Positions 25,550-33,450 of a stretch of 64,000 nt of DNA are shown piece after piece. How positions within the stretch are numbered: the stretch's first letter is position 1; each line of letters starts with the position of its first letter. A program made the position numbers and the translations under genes. Source of the stretch: Pantoea cypripedii (GTDB lineage Bacteria > Pseudomonadota > Gammaproteobacteria > Enterobacterales > Enterobacteriaceae); contig NZ_CP024769.1 in assembly GCF_011395035.1 (NCBI RefSeq), positions 395,965 to 459,964 of the forward strand, in the 5' to 3' direction. Below the pieces are notes generated by a model. The model saw only the letters and a program-made list of their open reading frames with translations. It did not search any database and was not told the DNA's origin.

Positions 25550-26923
25550 TTATTCGGTGACCGCTTTACGACGGCCATAAAGAATCCAGGTGATAAAAAA
25601 ACAAACGAGATAGAACAGCAGGAATATTTTCATCGCGCCGACGGGGGAGCCGGTTATTTCCAGCGATGTGCCAAACGCTTTAGGAATAAAAAACCCCCCA
25701 ATGGCACCCAATGCAGAAATAAACCCCAGCGCCGCAGCGGTGTCGGTAATGGCGGTGTGGCGGGCAACTTCAGGGCTGGCGCCTTTTGCCAGCATGCGCT
25801 GTTGGGTGAGCTGGCGGAATATTACGGCGATCATTTGATAGGTGGAGCCGCTGCCTAAACCGGCCGTCAGGAACAGCCCCATAAACACGATATAAAAACT
25901 TAAAAATGAGGCTCCACGCGCGCCAGGCAAAGTTAAAAACACCAGCGCAGAAAAGAACGCCATCAGCAGGAAATTAACCGTCGTGACACGAACGCCACCC
26001 AGGCGATCGGAAATCATGCCGCCTGCGGAACGCGCCAGCGCGCCCAGTAACGGACCAAAGAAGGCGAGATGGATGATGTTGACTTCAGGGAACTGTGTCT
26101 TAGCCAGCATGGCAAAACCGGCTGAAAAGCCGATAAAAGAGCCAAAGGTCGCCAGATAAAGCATGCCCAGGGTCCACAAGTGGACGCTTTTAAGGACCGG
26201 GAGCTGATCACGCAACGATGCGCGCATCCCGGCGATGTCATTCATACCAAACCAGGCGGCAAGTGAGGCAATAATCAGCAAGGGCACCCAAATCCATGCG
26301 GCGTTCGCCAGCCACAAGGTGCTGCCATCCTGCAGGGTGATGCCGCCGACAAAAGGCACCACAATCACCAGCGGCGCGAGCAACTGCATAACGCTCACCC
26401 CCAGATTGCCCAATCCACCATTGATACCCAGGGCTGACCCCTGACGTGCTTTAGGGAAAAACAGGCTGATATTGCCCATGCTGGAAGCAAAGTTGGCTCC
26501 GGCTAATCCGCACAGCAGCGCAATGATGATAAATACCGCATAGGGGGTGGAAGGATTCTGCACGGCAAAGCCCAGCCACAGGCAGGGAATGACTAAAATC
26601 GCCGTGCTGATTACCGTCCAGCGTCTGCCGCCCAACACCGGCACAATAAACGAGTAAGGCACGCGAAAAAGTGCCCCTGACAACGAAGGCAGGGCCGTTA
26701 ATAAAAAAAGCTGGTCTACAGAGAAATTAAATCCAACCCGATTGAGATTTAGCGTAACGGCACTAAACAGCATCCAGACACAGAATGCCAGTAATAACGC
26801 GCTGACAGAGATCCACAAATTGCGTTGTGCAATATGCTGCCCTTGCTGTTGCCAAAAATCGGGGTCTTCAGGAGTCCATTTCTGTATTAAAGATTTTTCA
26901 GATGGAAGTTTTTTAACACTCAC
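25550..26923 (-). CDS. narK: Nitrate/nitrite transporter
   Basis: This is a 457-residue MFS protein with 12 helices. It has the two nitrate-signature segments of the NNP family: GLAGANFASSMGNISLFFPK in the N-half and GFISALGAIGGFFIPKAFG in the C-half. It imports nitrate and exports nitrite for the respiratory reductase. It is the first gene of the nar operon. AGGAGG lies before the ATG, and a NarL/NarP-type 7-2-7 site lies about 107 bp upstream. narXL, which normally lies beside narK in E. coli, is not here. Confidence 0.95.
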   Translation of the reverse strand: MSVKKLPSEKSLIQKWTPEDPDFWQQQGQHIAQRNLWISVSALLLAFCVWMLFSAVTLNLNRVGFNFSVDQLFLLTALPSLSGALFRVPYSFIVPVLGGRRWTVISTAILVIPCLWLGFAVQNPSTPYAVFIIIALLCGLAGANFASSMGNISLFFPKARQGSALGINGGLGNLGVSVMQLLAPLVIVVPFVGGITLQDGSTLWLANAAWIWVPLLIIASLAAWFGMNDIAGMRASLRDQLPVLKSVHLWTLGMLYLATFGSFIGFSAGFAMLAKTQFPEVNIIHLAFFGPLLGALARSAGGMISDRLGGVRVTTVNFLLMAFFSALVFLTLPGARGASFLSFYIVFMGLFLTAGLGSGSTYQMIAVIFRQLTQQRMLAKGASPEVARHTAITDTAAALGFISALGAIGGFFIPKAFGTSLEITGSPVGAMKIFLLFYLVCFFITWILYGRRKAVTE

Positions 26924-27029
26924 ATATTCCTCCTGGTGTTAAAGCCTGACTGCATGGGTTTCTTTTTATTAAAACAATAACAGTAGGTTAAAAACTTTGA
27001 TCCAGAATCATCTTATGCGCTGATCGTTA

Positions 27030-27045
27030 TACCCCATTAGAGGTA
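27030..27045. promoter_or_regulatory. NarL/NarP 7-2-7 binding site
   Basis: TACCCCA-TT-AGAGGTA is two heptamers of the NarL consensus TACYYMT in the inverted 7-2-7 arrangement. The right one (TACCTCT on the minus strand) matches perfectly and the left one 6 of 7. It lies about 110 bp upstream of narK, where nitrate-responsive activation is expected. Confidence 0.65.
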
Positions 27046-27223
27046 TATTTACCTGTAAAGCGAGTAATTCATCGTGGCGGGTTATTTTTTCTTAGAGATG
27101 AATGGGGGAATAATCAACCAGGATAACCATTCAATGTGTAAGGATAGGTTTCATTTTTAATTAAATGCTTGTTTTCGTAATTTTTAATATTTTGTGCGCT
27201 AAGGTGTTTATTAACCCTCAATA

Positions 27224-27242
27224 GAGAATGATTATCATTTAA
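27224..27242. promoter_or_regulatory. Fur-box-like site
   Basis: The core AATGATTATCATT is a 13-bp palindrome. The 19-bp window matches the Fur consensus (GATAATGATAATCATTATC) at 14 positions. It lies between narK and the NorR-type sites, so it could link iron status to either promoter. Confidence 0.45.
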
Positions 27243-27274
27243 ATATCAATTGGCGCATGGCTTCGCTTTTTATT

Positions 27275-27316
27275 GTTAATTATACAATTCATGTCCGCCA
27301 GACAGGTTAAATAGAC
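27275..27316 (+). promoter_or_regulatory. Three NorR-type (GT-N7-AC) sites
   Basis: Three copies of the NorR recognition pattern GT-N7-AC lie at 27275-27285, 27293-27303 and 27306-27316. The first has full arms ATTGT-N7-ACAAT, identical to those of a site beside norR. They are centred about 84, 97 and 115 bp before the start predicted from the sigma54 promoter at 27369, a normal enhancer distance. Confidence 0.6.
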
Positions 27317-27368
27317 AATTTCCCCAACAATCAACGGCATGGCTCCTTTAAATACAGGGCGCTGAGAT

Positions 27369-27384
27369 TGGCACGCTACTTGCT
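27369..27384 (+). promoter_or_regulatory. Sigma54 (-24/-12) promoter
   Basis: TGGCACG-CTAC-TTGCT is an exact match to the sigma54 consensus TGGCACG-N4-TTGCW, including GG-N10-GC spacing. The -12 element lies about 40 bp upstream of the 89-residue gene on the same strand. Confidence 0.8.
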
Positions 27385-27423
27385 TTAACCGGTGTAATAG
27401 TCATCGCGAAATAAGGACCTGAT

Positions 27424-27693
27424 ATGTTGGTTGACGAAAAACCGGACCCGAATTTAGTGGTTCACAATGCACCTTCCTGCACTTGCAGCCGCATGGTGTG
27501 GCTGGGTAATCACTGCGACCGTTTTCAGTTGTCTCTGGCCGAAAAGCAACATGAATCCCTGATAACGGCAACACTGGAAGAGGTCAGGGTAGATATCCGT
27601 TTCGACATTGACGAGTTACGCGAGGTGGTGGGTGAAGTGTTCTGGAAGATATGGCATAGCTGGACGCCAGCGGCGGGTATCAAAGTAGAGTAA
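27424..27693 (+). CDS. Small Cys-containing protein behind a sigma54 promoter, unknown function
   Basis: This 89-residue protein is one I do not recognise. It has three Cys residues in its first half (APSCTCSRM and GNHCDRF, so C-x-C plus a third) that could bind metal or a cluster. An acidic, amphipathic second half (EEVRVDIRFDIDELREVVGEVFW) follows. There is no signal peptide or membrane helix. AAGGA lies before the ATG. It is preceded by a perfect sigma54 promoter and three NorR-type sites and followed by a terminator, so it is a single-gene unit. The context (narK, norR) suggests a nitric-oxide response role. Confidence 0.72.
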   Translation: MLVDEKPDPNLVVHNAPSCTCSRMVWLGNHCDRFQLSLAEKQHESLITATLEEVRVDIRFDIDELREVVGEVFWKIWHSWTPAAGIKVE

Positions 27694-27701
27694 AATTTAA
27701 A

Positions 27702-27728
27702 AAGCCGCATTTGATGCGGCTGGTTTTA
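27702..27728. terminator. Bidirectional rho-independent terminator
   Basis: GCCGCAT (27704-27710) pairs with ATGCGGC (27714-27720) across a TTG loop. A T-rich run follows on the plus strand (TGGTTTTATTT) and TTTTTAAATTTTA on the minus strand. It serves both small convergent genes. Confidence 0.8.
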
Positions 27729-27752
27729 TTTCTGGCAGACTAAGTGTCTCCG

Positions 27753-27986
27753 TCACTTAATTATCCCGCCGCGTGTTAGCTGTTTATGACGTTGTTCATC
27801 CAGTGCCTCTTTCTCCGTGCCGCGCATAAAAACCGCCTGTCGCAGGCGTTGCTGGGCGACAAATCGATCCTCACGACTCAGCTCGGCATCTGTACTGAGC
27901 TGTCCGAGCAATTCGTTCATTTCCCGGATGACGTTGTTTTGTAATGCCAATTCGACCTGGGCAAAGACTTCGTCACGATGTTTCAT
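27753..27986 (-). CDS. Small helical protein divergent from norR, unknown function
   Basis: This 77-residue protein is one I do not recognise. It is highly charged and predicted helical (QVELALQNNVIREMNELLG, DRFVAQQRLRQAVFMRG, KEALDEQRHKQL), with no Cys, signal peptide or membrane segment. AGGTGA precedes the ATG. Upstream on the same strand is a sigma54-like -24/-12 element, and beyond that two NorR-type sites in the norR intergenic region. This is the position norV occupies relative to norR in E. coli, so it is probably a NorR target. Its role is unknown. Confidence 0.68.
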   Translation of the reverse strand: MKHRDEVFAQVELALQNNVIREMNELLGQLSTDAELSREDRFVAQQRLRQAVFMRGTEKEALDEQRHKQLTRGGIIK

Positions 27987-28026
27987 AGTGAATTCACCTG
28001 TTATTTAGCCAGTATGTATTCTTCAG

Positions 28027-28041
28027 GCATAAACAATGCCA
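28027..28041 (-). promoter_or_regulatory. Sigma54-like promoter for the 77-residue gene
   Basis: The minus strand reads TGGCA-TTGTTTA-TGC, with exact GG-N10-GC spacing and a -12 element one base off TTGC. The 77-residue gene starts about 40 bp downstream. Confidence 0.6.
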
Positions 28042-28085
28042 GTTTATAATTGTATGATTTTAAACATTAAACTCTTTCTGATATT

Positions 28086-28121
28086 GTCAATATTACAATG
28101 CATTGCTATTGTGTTTTTAAC
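28086..28121. promoter_or_regulatory. Two NorR-type sites upstream of norR
   Basis: GT-N7-AC occurs at 28086-28096 (full arms ATTGT-N7-ACAAT) and at 28111-28121, with centres 25 bp apart. They lie about 75 and 100 bp upstream of the start predicted for the leftward sigma54-like promoter. They also lie 22-57 bp before norR, so autoregulation is possible. Confidence 0.6.
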
Positions 28122-28142
28122 ATTATCTGGCGAGAAAACATC

Positions 28143-29660
28143 ATGGCCCTTTCATTTGACGGTATTGCCGCTCTGGCAGTTGAATTGCAGAGTGGCTTAT
28201 CTGGTCATGATCGCTTCAGTCGCATCATCCACAGTATCCACCATTTGTTTAAATGTGATGCCACCGCGCTGCTGCGTTATGAACATCGGGGCTTCCGCCC
28301 CCTTGCCACTGCGGGACTGGCACCCGATGTGATGGGGCGTCGTTTTAGTATTGACGCCCACCCCCGACTGGAAGTGATTGCTCGTGCGGGTGATGTGGTG
28401 CGTTTTCCTGCGGATAGTGATTTACCCGATCCCTGGGATGGACTCATTCCTGATAATACGCAGCAGCATGTTCATGCCTGTATTGGTTTACCCCTGTTTT
28501 ATGGGCAAACCCTGATCGGGGCACTGACGCTGGATGCGTTGCAGGCGGGACATTTTGAAGCATTTCGCGACCGGGAACTGCGTTTTGTGGCGAATCTGGC
28601 TGGAACTGCGCTTAACAATGCGCTGTTACTGGAACAGCTGGAAAAAAACACCACGTCCTTCGCCTCCCTGCAACGGCAACATAATGAATCATCGGCCAGT
28701 GAAATCATTGGTGAATCGGCTGCCATGCTGCAACTGAAGAAAGAAATAAGCATTGTGGCTCCTTCGGATCTCAACGTGCTGATAACGGGGGAAACGGGGA
28801 CGGGGAAAGAATTGGTCGCGCAGGCCATTCATCAACAATCAACGCGCAGAACTAATGAACTTATCTATCTGAACTGTGCCGCTTTACCGGAGACGGTGGC
28901 AGAAAGTGAATTATTTGGTCACGTTAAAGGAGCTTTTACCGGCGCAGTACATAAACGTGCCGGTAAATTTGAGCTGGCGGATAACGGGACTCTGTTCCTT
29001 GATGAAATCGGGGAGCTGCCGCTTGCGCTACAGGCAAAATTATTGCGCGTTTTACAATATGGCGATTTGCAGCGGGTTGGTGAGGATAGGGCGTTAAAAG
29101 TTGATGTCCGGGTTATTGCTGCCACCAACAAAGATCTCAAACAGGCGGTGATTGATGGCACTTTCCGAGCCGATTTATATCATCGTCTGAGTGTGTTTCC
29201 TTTGCATGTACCTGCACTGCGCGATCGCAGTGAAGATGTTATCTTACTGGCTGGATTTTTTAGTGAACGATGCCGGATTAAATTTGAACTGAAGCGAATA
29301 TCCCTCAATGTCGGCTTGCGCAGGTTATTGATGTCATATACCTGGCCAGGTAATGTGCGTGAACTTGAGCATACCCTTTATCGCGCGACGGTGATGGCCC
29401 GGGCAGATTCCATTAATGATGAAATTGAACTGATGCCATCTGATTTTTCATTACAAGCCGACATGACGATTCCGCCAGCGGAAACCACGGAGCATGACAG
29501 GCCCGTTAAAAGCTTACAACAGGCAACGCGGGAATTTCAGCGCGACTACATTTTGCACGTTTTTAATACCAATGGGCAAAAATGGGCGACTTGCGCCAGA
29601 CTACTGGATGTTGACCCGGGGAATTTACATCGTCAGGTTAAAAAGCTCGGAATAAAATAA
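28143..29660 (+). CDS. norR: Nitric-oxide-responsive sigma54 activator
   Basis: NorR senses NO through a non-haem iron in its N-terminal GAF domain and activates sigma54 promoters. The 505 residues compare with 504 in E. coli. The GAF residues reported to hold or tune the iron are present at the same positions: Arg75, Asp96, Asp99, His111, Cys113 and Asp131. The AAA+ domain has GETGTGKE (Walker A), the sigma54-contact motif GAFTGA and FLDEIGELP (Walker B). The C-terminus is a Fis-type helix-turn-helix (WATCARLLDVDPGNLHRQVKKLG). The start MALSFDG is chosen by alignment; 15 in-frame codons upstream overlap the operator. norVW is not adjacent, which is unusual. Confidence 0.93.
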   Translation: MALSFDGIAALAVELQSGLSGHDRFSRIIHSIHHLFKCDATALLRYEHRGFRPLATAGLAPDVMGRRFSIDAHPRLEVIARAGDVVRFPADSDLPDPWDGLIPDNTQQHVHACIGLPLFYGQTLIGALTLDALQAGHFEAFRDRELRFVANLAGTALNNALLLEQLEKNTTSFASLQRQHNESSASEIIGESAAMLQLKKEISIVAPSDLNVLITGETGTGKELVAQAIHQQSTRRTNELIYLNCAALPETVAESELFGHVKGAFTGAVHKRAGKFELADNGTLFLDEIGELPLALQAKLLRVLQYGDLQRVGEDRALKVDVRVIAATNKDLKQAVIDGTFRADLYHRLSVFPLHVPALRDRSEDVILLAGFFSERCRIKFELKRISLNVGLRRLLMSYTWPGNVRELEHTLYRATVMARADSINDEIELMPSDFSLQADMTIPPAETTEHDRPVKSLQQATREFQRDYILHVFNTNGQKWATCARLLDVDPGNLHRQVKKLGIK

Positions 29661-29669
29661 CGCAAACAG

Positions 29670-29692
29670 GTGACCCGGCGCTACCGGGTCAC
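29670..29692. terminator. Hairpin between norR and fliD
   Basis: GTGACCCGG and CCGGGTCAC form a perfect 9-bp stem with loop CGCTA between two convergent genes. Neither side has a clear T-run, so it is a probable but not classical terminator. Confidence 0.55.
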
Positions 29693-29698
29693 ACAGGG

Positions 29699-31111
29699 CT
29701 ATGTATTATTGCTCTTTGTCATATTTTCAAACTGTGTTGTCAGATAACTGCTCGTGCTATTTAATGAGCTGAGCATGGTATCCAGATGAGTAAATTGGGT
29801 TTTATATCTGGCAATGGTATTATCTATTTTCTGACTGGCTTTATTATATTGGTCGGTCAACGCATTAAGTTTTTTACTGATACTGTCCGTTGCCCCCTGC
29901 AGAGCCCCCTTACTACTCAGTATTGACGTCATGCTGGAGGCCATCACCGTTGCTATTCCGGTATTTTTACCGTCTCCGGCGAAAATATCGCGGATAGCCT
30001 CCGGGGTGGTGGAAAGTGCACTGCTGAGTTTATCCTCATCCAGTTTTAGTTTACCGCTTACCGGGTCTGAAGTGATGCCCGCCTGGGTCATTGTTTTAAA
30101 CGTCAAAGACCCGGAACTATTGGCCAGAATACTTTTTAATTGCGTCTGGATAATTCGAAGCGTGCCATCGCCCAGCAAAGCACCATTTTTACTGTCCTGA
30201 TCCTGACCCGAATCTACCGGTGTGTATTTGGTCAGATTTCCTATTGTGTCTTGTAGCGAATTGTACGAGGTGACCCAATCGGAAATTGCACTTTTCGCTT
30301 TGGCACTGTCACTGCTAACCGTGAGGACCTGGTTGCCGGTTGTCACATCATTTAATTTGAGCGTGACGCCTTCAACTGCATCCGTAATGACGTTACTGCT
30401 ATTTTCAATGCTGACGTTATTAATGCTGAGCAACGCATTTTTCGCAGCGACATTTTGTGTCATCCCATTATTATTGGCGGCGACATCGTAACCAATAAAG
30501 CTCTGCAACGTATCATCACCCGTGACGGCAAGAGATTTCACTGCATGCCCGATGCCAGTCTCGGTTGATGTTAACGACAGACGATACTCTTTGTCCGAAA
30601 CCCGAATCAGGCTGGCACTGATACCCACATTGGACTTATTGATGGTATCGCGCAGGGCTGAAAGTGAGGTTTGGTCTTTGCTGAGGGTAATATTGTGTTC
30701 TTTGCCATCCTCCATGGAAATTTTTAGCGTCCTGCTATCCGCGTCACTCCCGGCTGGCAATTTGATGTCATTTTTTGCCGCGCTGGTGAGCGTTTGCGCC
30801 TGTGCGAGTTGCGTGACGCTGACGGTATATTTTCCCGGAATAGCTTTGCCGTCCGAAACGGCGCTAAACGTGGTGGAGCTGCTGACTGTGTTGGTCTGAG
30901 TATATAACCCGGTTTCCTGCAACTTACTGTTAGCGCTCTGAAAATTCTGGATTGCTGTTTTCAGTGTTCCATAAGCAGAAAGCTTCGCAGTGGCTGCTGA
31001 TTGCTGCTTTGAAATAGGGGTTAAAACCTGTTTCTCAGCGGTTGTTAACTTGGTGAGAATTTCATCAAGTTTTAACCCCGAGCCTATCCCTAACGTAGAA
31101 ATCCCTACCAT
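29699..31111 (-). CDS. fliD: Flagellar filament cap protein
   Basis: FliD (HAP2) caps the growing filament and folds incoming flagellin. The protein has 470 residues. The N-terminal D0 coil begins VGISTLGIGSGLKLDEIL, followed by the D2/D3 beta-rich middle (IPGKYTVSVTQLAQAQTL, hook-like TL motifs). The C-terminal coil DTMLSSLNSTSSYLTTQFENM is family-typical. AGGAGG lies 6 nt before the ATG. It stands alone, with no fliS, fliT, fliC or other flagellar gene in the window. Either this is a detached second copy or the flagellar locus has been rearranged. Confidence 0.88.
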   Translation of the reverse strand: MVGISTLGIGSGLKLDEILTKLTTAEKQVLTPISKQQSAATAKLSAYGTLKTAIQNFQSANSKLQETGLYTQTNTVSSSTTFSAVSDGKAIPGKYTVSVTQLAQAQTLTSAAKNDIKLPAGSDADSRTLKISMEDGKEHNITLSKDQTSLSALRDTINKSNVGISASLIRVSDKEYRLSLTSTETGIGHAVKSLAVTGDDTLQSFIGYDVAANNNGMTQNVAAKNALLSINNVSIENSSNVITDAVEGVTLKLNDVTTGNQVLTVSSDSAKAKSAISDWVTSYNSLQDTIGNLTKYTPVDSGQDQDSKNGALLGDGTLRIIQTQLKSILANSSGSLTFKTMTQAGITSDPVSGKLKLDEDKLSSALSTTPEAIRDIFAGDGKNTGIATVMASSMTSILSSKGALQGATDSISKKLNALTDQYNKASQKIDNTIARYKTQFTHLDTMLSSLNSTSSYLTTQFENMTKSNNT

Positions 31112-31319
31112 TTTTTCCTCCTGTTAATATTTTATTACATCTACTACCTCAAAAATTACAACAGGGTGGGATCTTATGATCGATAGCCTTACACAATCCT
31201 TACGTTATAGGGTGTTTTTCAGGGTATTTGTGCTGATGGGGATGATGAGAGGCTAAAAAATGAGCAAAAAAGAAGGGTTGCGACGTTAACGCCGCGATCC
31301 TGTCCTCACTTGGCTCACA

Positions 31320-33050
31320 TCAGGAAGAAGTGGCGGGGGATTTCATATTAATTGCGTCTGGCGGCACATTCATATGTTTAAGCACCGGCCCCATGATTTT
31401 GCCGAAAATGGGTGCCGCGACCGAGCCACCAAAATGATCCCCCGCAGTGGGGTGATTAACCATCACGACAAGCGCGACATCCGGATGGCTGGCGGGCGCA
31501 ACGCCAGCGGTGTAATTGATGTAACCGCCATCATATTTACCGTCGGTACCCATTTTTTCCGCCGTACCGGTCTTCGTTGCAAGCCGATATCCCGGTACTG
31601 CCGCGCGTAATCCCGAGCCGCCAGGTAAAACATCGCTTTCCATCATATGAACGACTATTTGGGTTGTGACTGGATTAGCGACCTGAACACCCATCACCGG
31701 CGGTGTCACTTTAGTGATTGAAAGTGGCCGATAAATGCCGAAGGAGCCGAGGGTGGCATACTCTCGTGCAATTTGCAGTGGCGTTACCCGCAGGCCATAG
31801 CCAAACGAGAATGTCGCACGTTCGATATCAGCCCAGCGCTGGCGATGTAATGGGAAGTAACCCACACTTTCCCCCGTCAATCCTAACCCCGTCGGTTTAC
31901 CCAAACCGAAGGCCTGATAGGTATCAACAATTGCCTGAGCAGGCATCGCCAGCGCAATATGAGACGCCCCGGTGTCACTCGATTTTTGCAGAATTCCGGT
32001 TATCGTCAGGCGCGGCCAGTGCCCCACATCGCGTATTACATGGCCATTTACCACGTAGGGGGAGGTATCGATAACCGAATCCGGGTTAATTAAATGGCGC
32101 TCCAGCCCCTCAAGCACCACCAGGGGTTTAACCGTTGAACCAGGCTCATAACTGTCGTTGATCGCCGTGTTACGCATATCGGCGGGGGAGGCACTCTCAT
32201 AATTATTCGGGTTAAACGAGGGATAAGAGGCCATTGCCAGAATTTCGCCGGTATCAATTTTCACCAACACCGCGGCACCGGAATCGGCTTTATTCAATAG
32301 CACGCCATCGCGTAACGCGCTGTAGAGCGTATATTGATCGAATTTATCGATGCTAAGTTGCACCGTGGGTGGCGATTGTGGGGGTTCGTAATCAATCATT
32401 GAAATGATATGACCGTCACCATCCTGGCGATATTCCTCTTTACCCGGTTTTCCCTCAAGTACGGCGTTATAGCCTTTTTCCAATCCATTCAGGCCGGTAT
32501 TATCCGCCCCGACGATACCCAGCAACGGTGCAGCAGCCTCGCTCATTGGATAAAAACGGCTGTCATCGTCTTCAGAGCTAATACCTTTAAGGTGCAGTTC
32601 AGTAATATCTTTGGCAATACCCAGTTCGATTTTTCGGCCCAGGTAGATGAATCGTTTGTTTGGATTATCCGTAATTTGTGCACGTAACTGTTCCGGACTG
32701 AGATTAAGTGCGGTTGTCAGATAGCGCCATTTAGCACTGGTGAAGTCGGGGTTAGCTTCCAGCACGCGTTTTGGATCAGCAATAATGTCACGCGAAGGTA
32801 CGCTGAGGGCCAGCGTCTCACCATCCCGGTCGACCAGCGTGCCTCGATTGGTCGGCAGCGTCACGGTACGTAATGAACGCTGATCGGCCTCATGTTCCAG
32901 CATCGGATGATTCAGCAACTGCAGGTCAGCGATACGCGTCAGCAGCAATCCCAAACAACCGAGGACGCCAACACATATTAAGTTGTATCGATAACGATTA
33001 AATGAGGATCGGGACGAGTCCGTTCCCTGGTATTTTTTTGGGGGAGGCAT
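31320..33050 (-). CDS. Second PBP3/FtsI-type peptidoglycan transpeptidase
   Basis: This is a 576-residue class B penicillin-binding protein. A short cytoplasmic N-terminus and one membrane helix (residues about 25-45) are followed by a pedestal domain (NRGTLVDRDGETLALSVPSR) and the transpeptidase domain. The active-site motifs are EPGSTVKPL (SxxK), KSSDTGA (SxN position, here SSD) and ATKTGTAEK (KTG). It is not in a division cluster, so it is a paralogue of FtsI comparable to the acid-active PBP3SAL of Salmonella. Synthesis of septal peptidoglycan under special conditions is the likely role. The Asn-to-Asp change in SxN may affect beta-lactam response. Confidence 0.87.
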   Translation of the reverse strand: MPPPKKYQGTDSSRSSFNRYRYNLICVGVLGCLGLLLTRIADLQLLNHPMLEHEADQRSLRTVTLPTNRGTLVDRDGETLALSVPSRDIIADPKRVLEANPDFTSAKWRYLTTALNLSPEQLRAQITDNPNKRFIYLGRKIELGIAKDITELHLKGISSEDDDSRFYPMSEAAAPLLGIVGADNTGLNGLEKGYNAVLEGKPGKEEYRQDGDGHIISMIDYEPPQSPPTVQLSIDKFDQYTLYSALRDGVLLNKADSGAAVLVKIDTGEILAMASYPSFNPNNYESASPADMRNTAINDSYEPGSTVKPLVVLEGLERHLINPDSVIDTSPYVVNGHVIRDVGHWPRLTITGILQKSSDTGASHIALAMPAQAIVDTYQAFGLGKPTGLGLTGESVGYFPLHRQRWADIERATFSFGYGLRVTPLQIAREYATLGSFGIYRPLSITKVTPPVMGVQVANPVTTQIVVHMMESDVLPGGSGLRAAVPGYRLATKTGTAEKMGTDGKYDGGYINYTAGVAPASHPDVALVVMVNHPTAGDHFGGSVAAPIFGKIMGPVLKHMNVPPDAINMKSPATSS

Positions 33051-33226
33051 ATTATTCCGCTATGATCATCAAAATTCCCCAATCACTTATAAATAAATAA
33101 TTTACCCGGTGACAGGCAAACTATGTGTCAGTTCGTTAAGAATCTTAATCAGAAGATATACCTACAACATCTATGTAGCATAGGGGGTATTAACTGAGCA
33201 GATTGTCGGTATAACGGGCGGATTTT

Positions 33227-33274
33227 TAACATAACATGATCCACAATTGGATTCGCATAATCATGATTATGTTA
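33227..33274. repeat. Large imperfect inverted repeat
   Basis: TAACATAACATGAT faces ATCATGATTATGTTA across about 19 bases. The right arm contains the perfect palindrome CATAATCATGATTATG (33256-33271). It lies in the 400-bp gap upstream of the PBP gene, which has no credible reading frame. It could be an operator or a hairpin; nothing specific is recognised. Confidence 0.4.
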
Positions 33275-33313
33275 AATAAGATATCCGCACAGACCCCGGA
33301 ACGCACCTCTCCC

Positions 33314-33411
33314 GTAGCGGCGTGATTTATCACGCGGGTTTTTGGCACCCCGCACTGGATTGCGCGATAAATCGCGCCGCTACGACATGTACCAACCTGA
33401 CGCCGCTACGG
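33314..33411. repeat. REP-type palindromes
   Basis: A GTAGCGGCGTGATTTATCAC element faces GCGCGATAAATCGCGCCGCT, followed by a partial third copy GCCGCTACGG. They are the same family as the 831-903 pair. Confidence 0.7.
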
Positions 33412-33450
33412 CAAAATATCGCAGCATTTGCCCTGCTCTTTTCTCAGATT

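Noticed and set aside
26997..27011. Possible FNR site upstream of narK (ATGAT...ATCAA on the minus strand)
   Set aside because: One half-site is perfect, but the two halves are separated by 5 bases instead of 4. FNR control of narK is expected from biology, but this sequence does not meet the consensus.
31112..31319. Sigma28 (flagellar) promoter for fliD
   Set aside because: A TAAGGATT-like -35 and a CGAT-containing -10 exist on the minus strand, but not with correct spacing or match to GCCGATAA.
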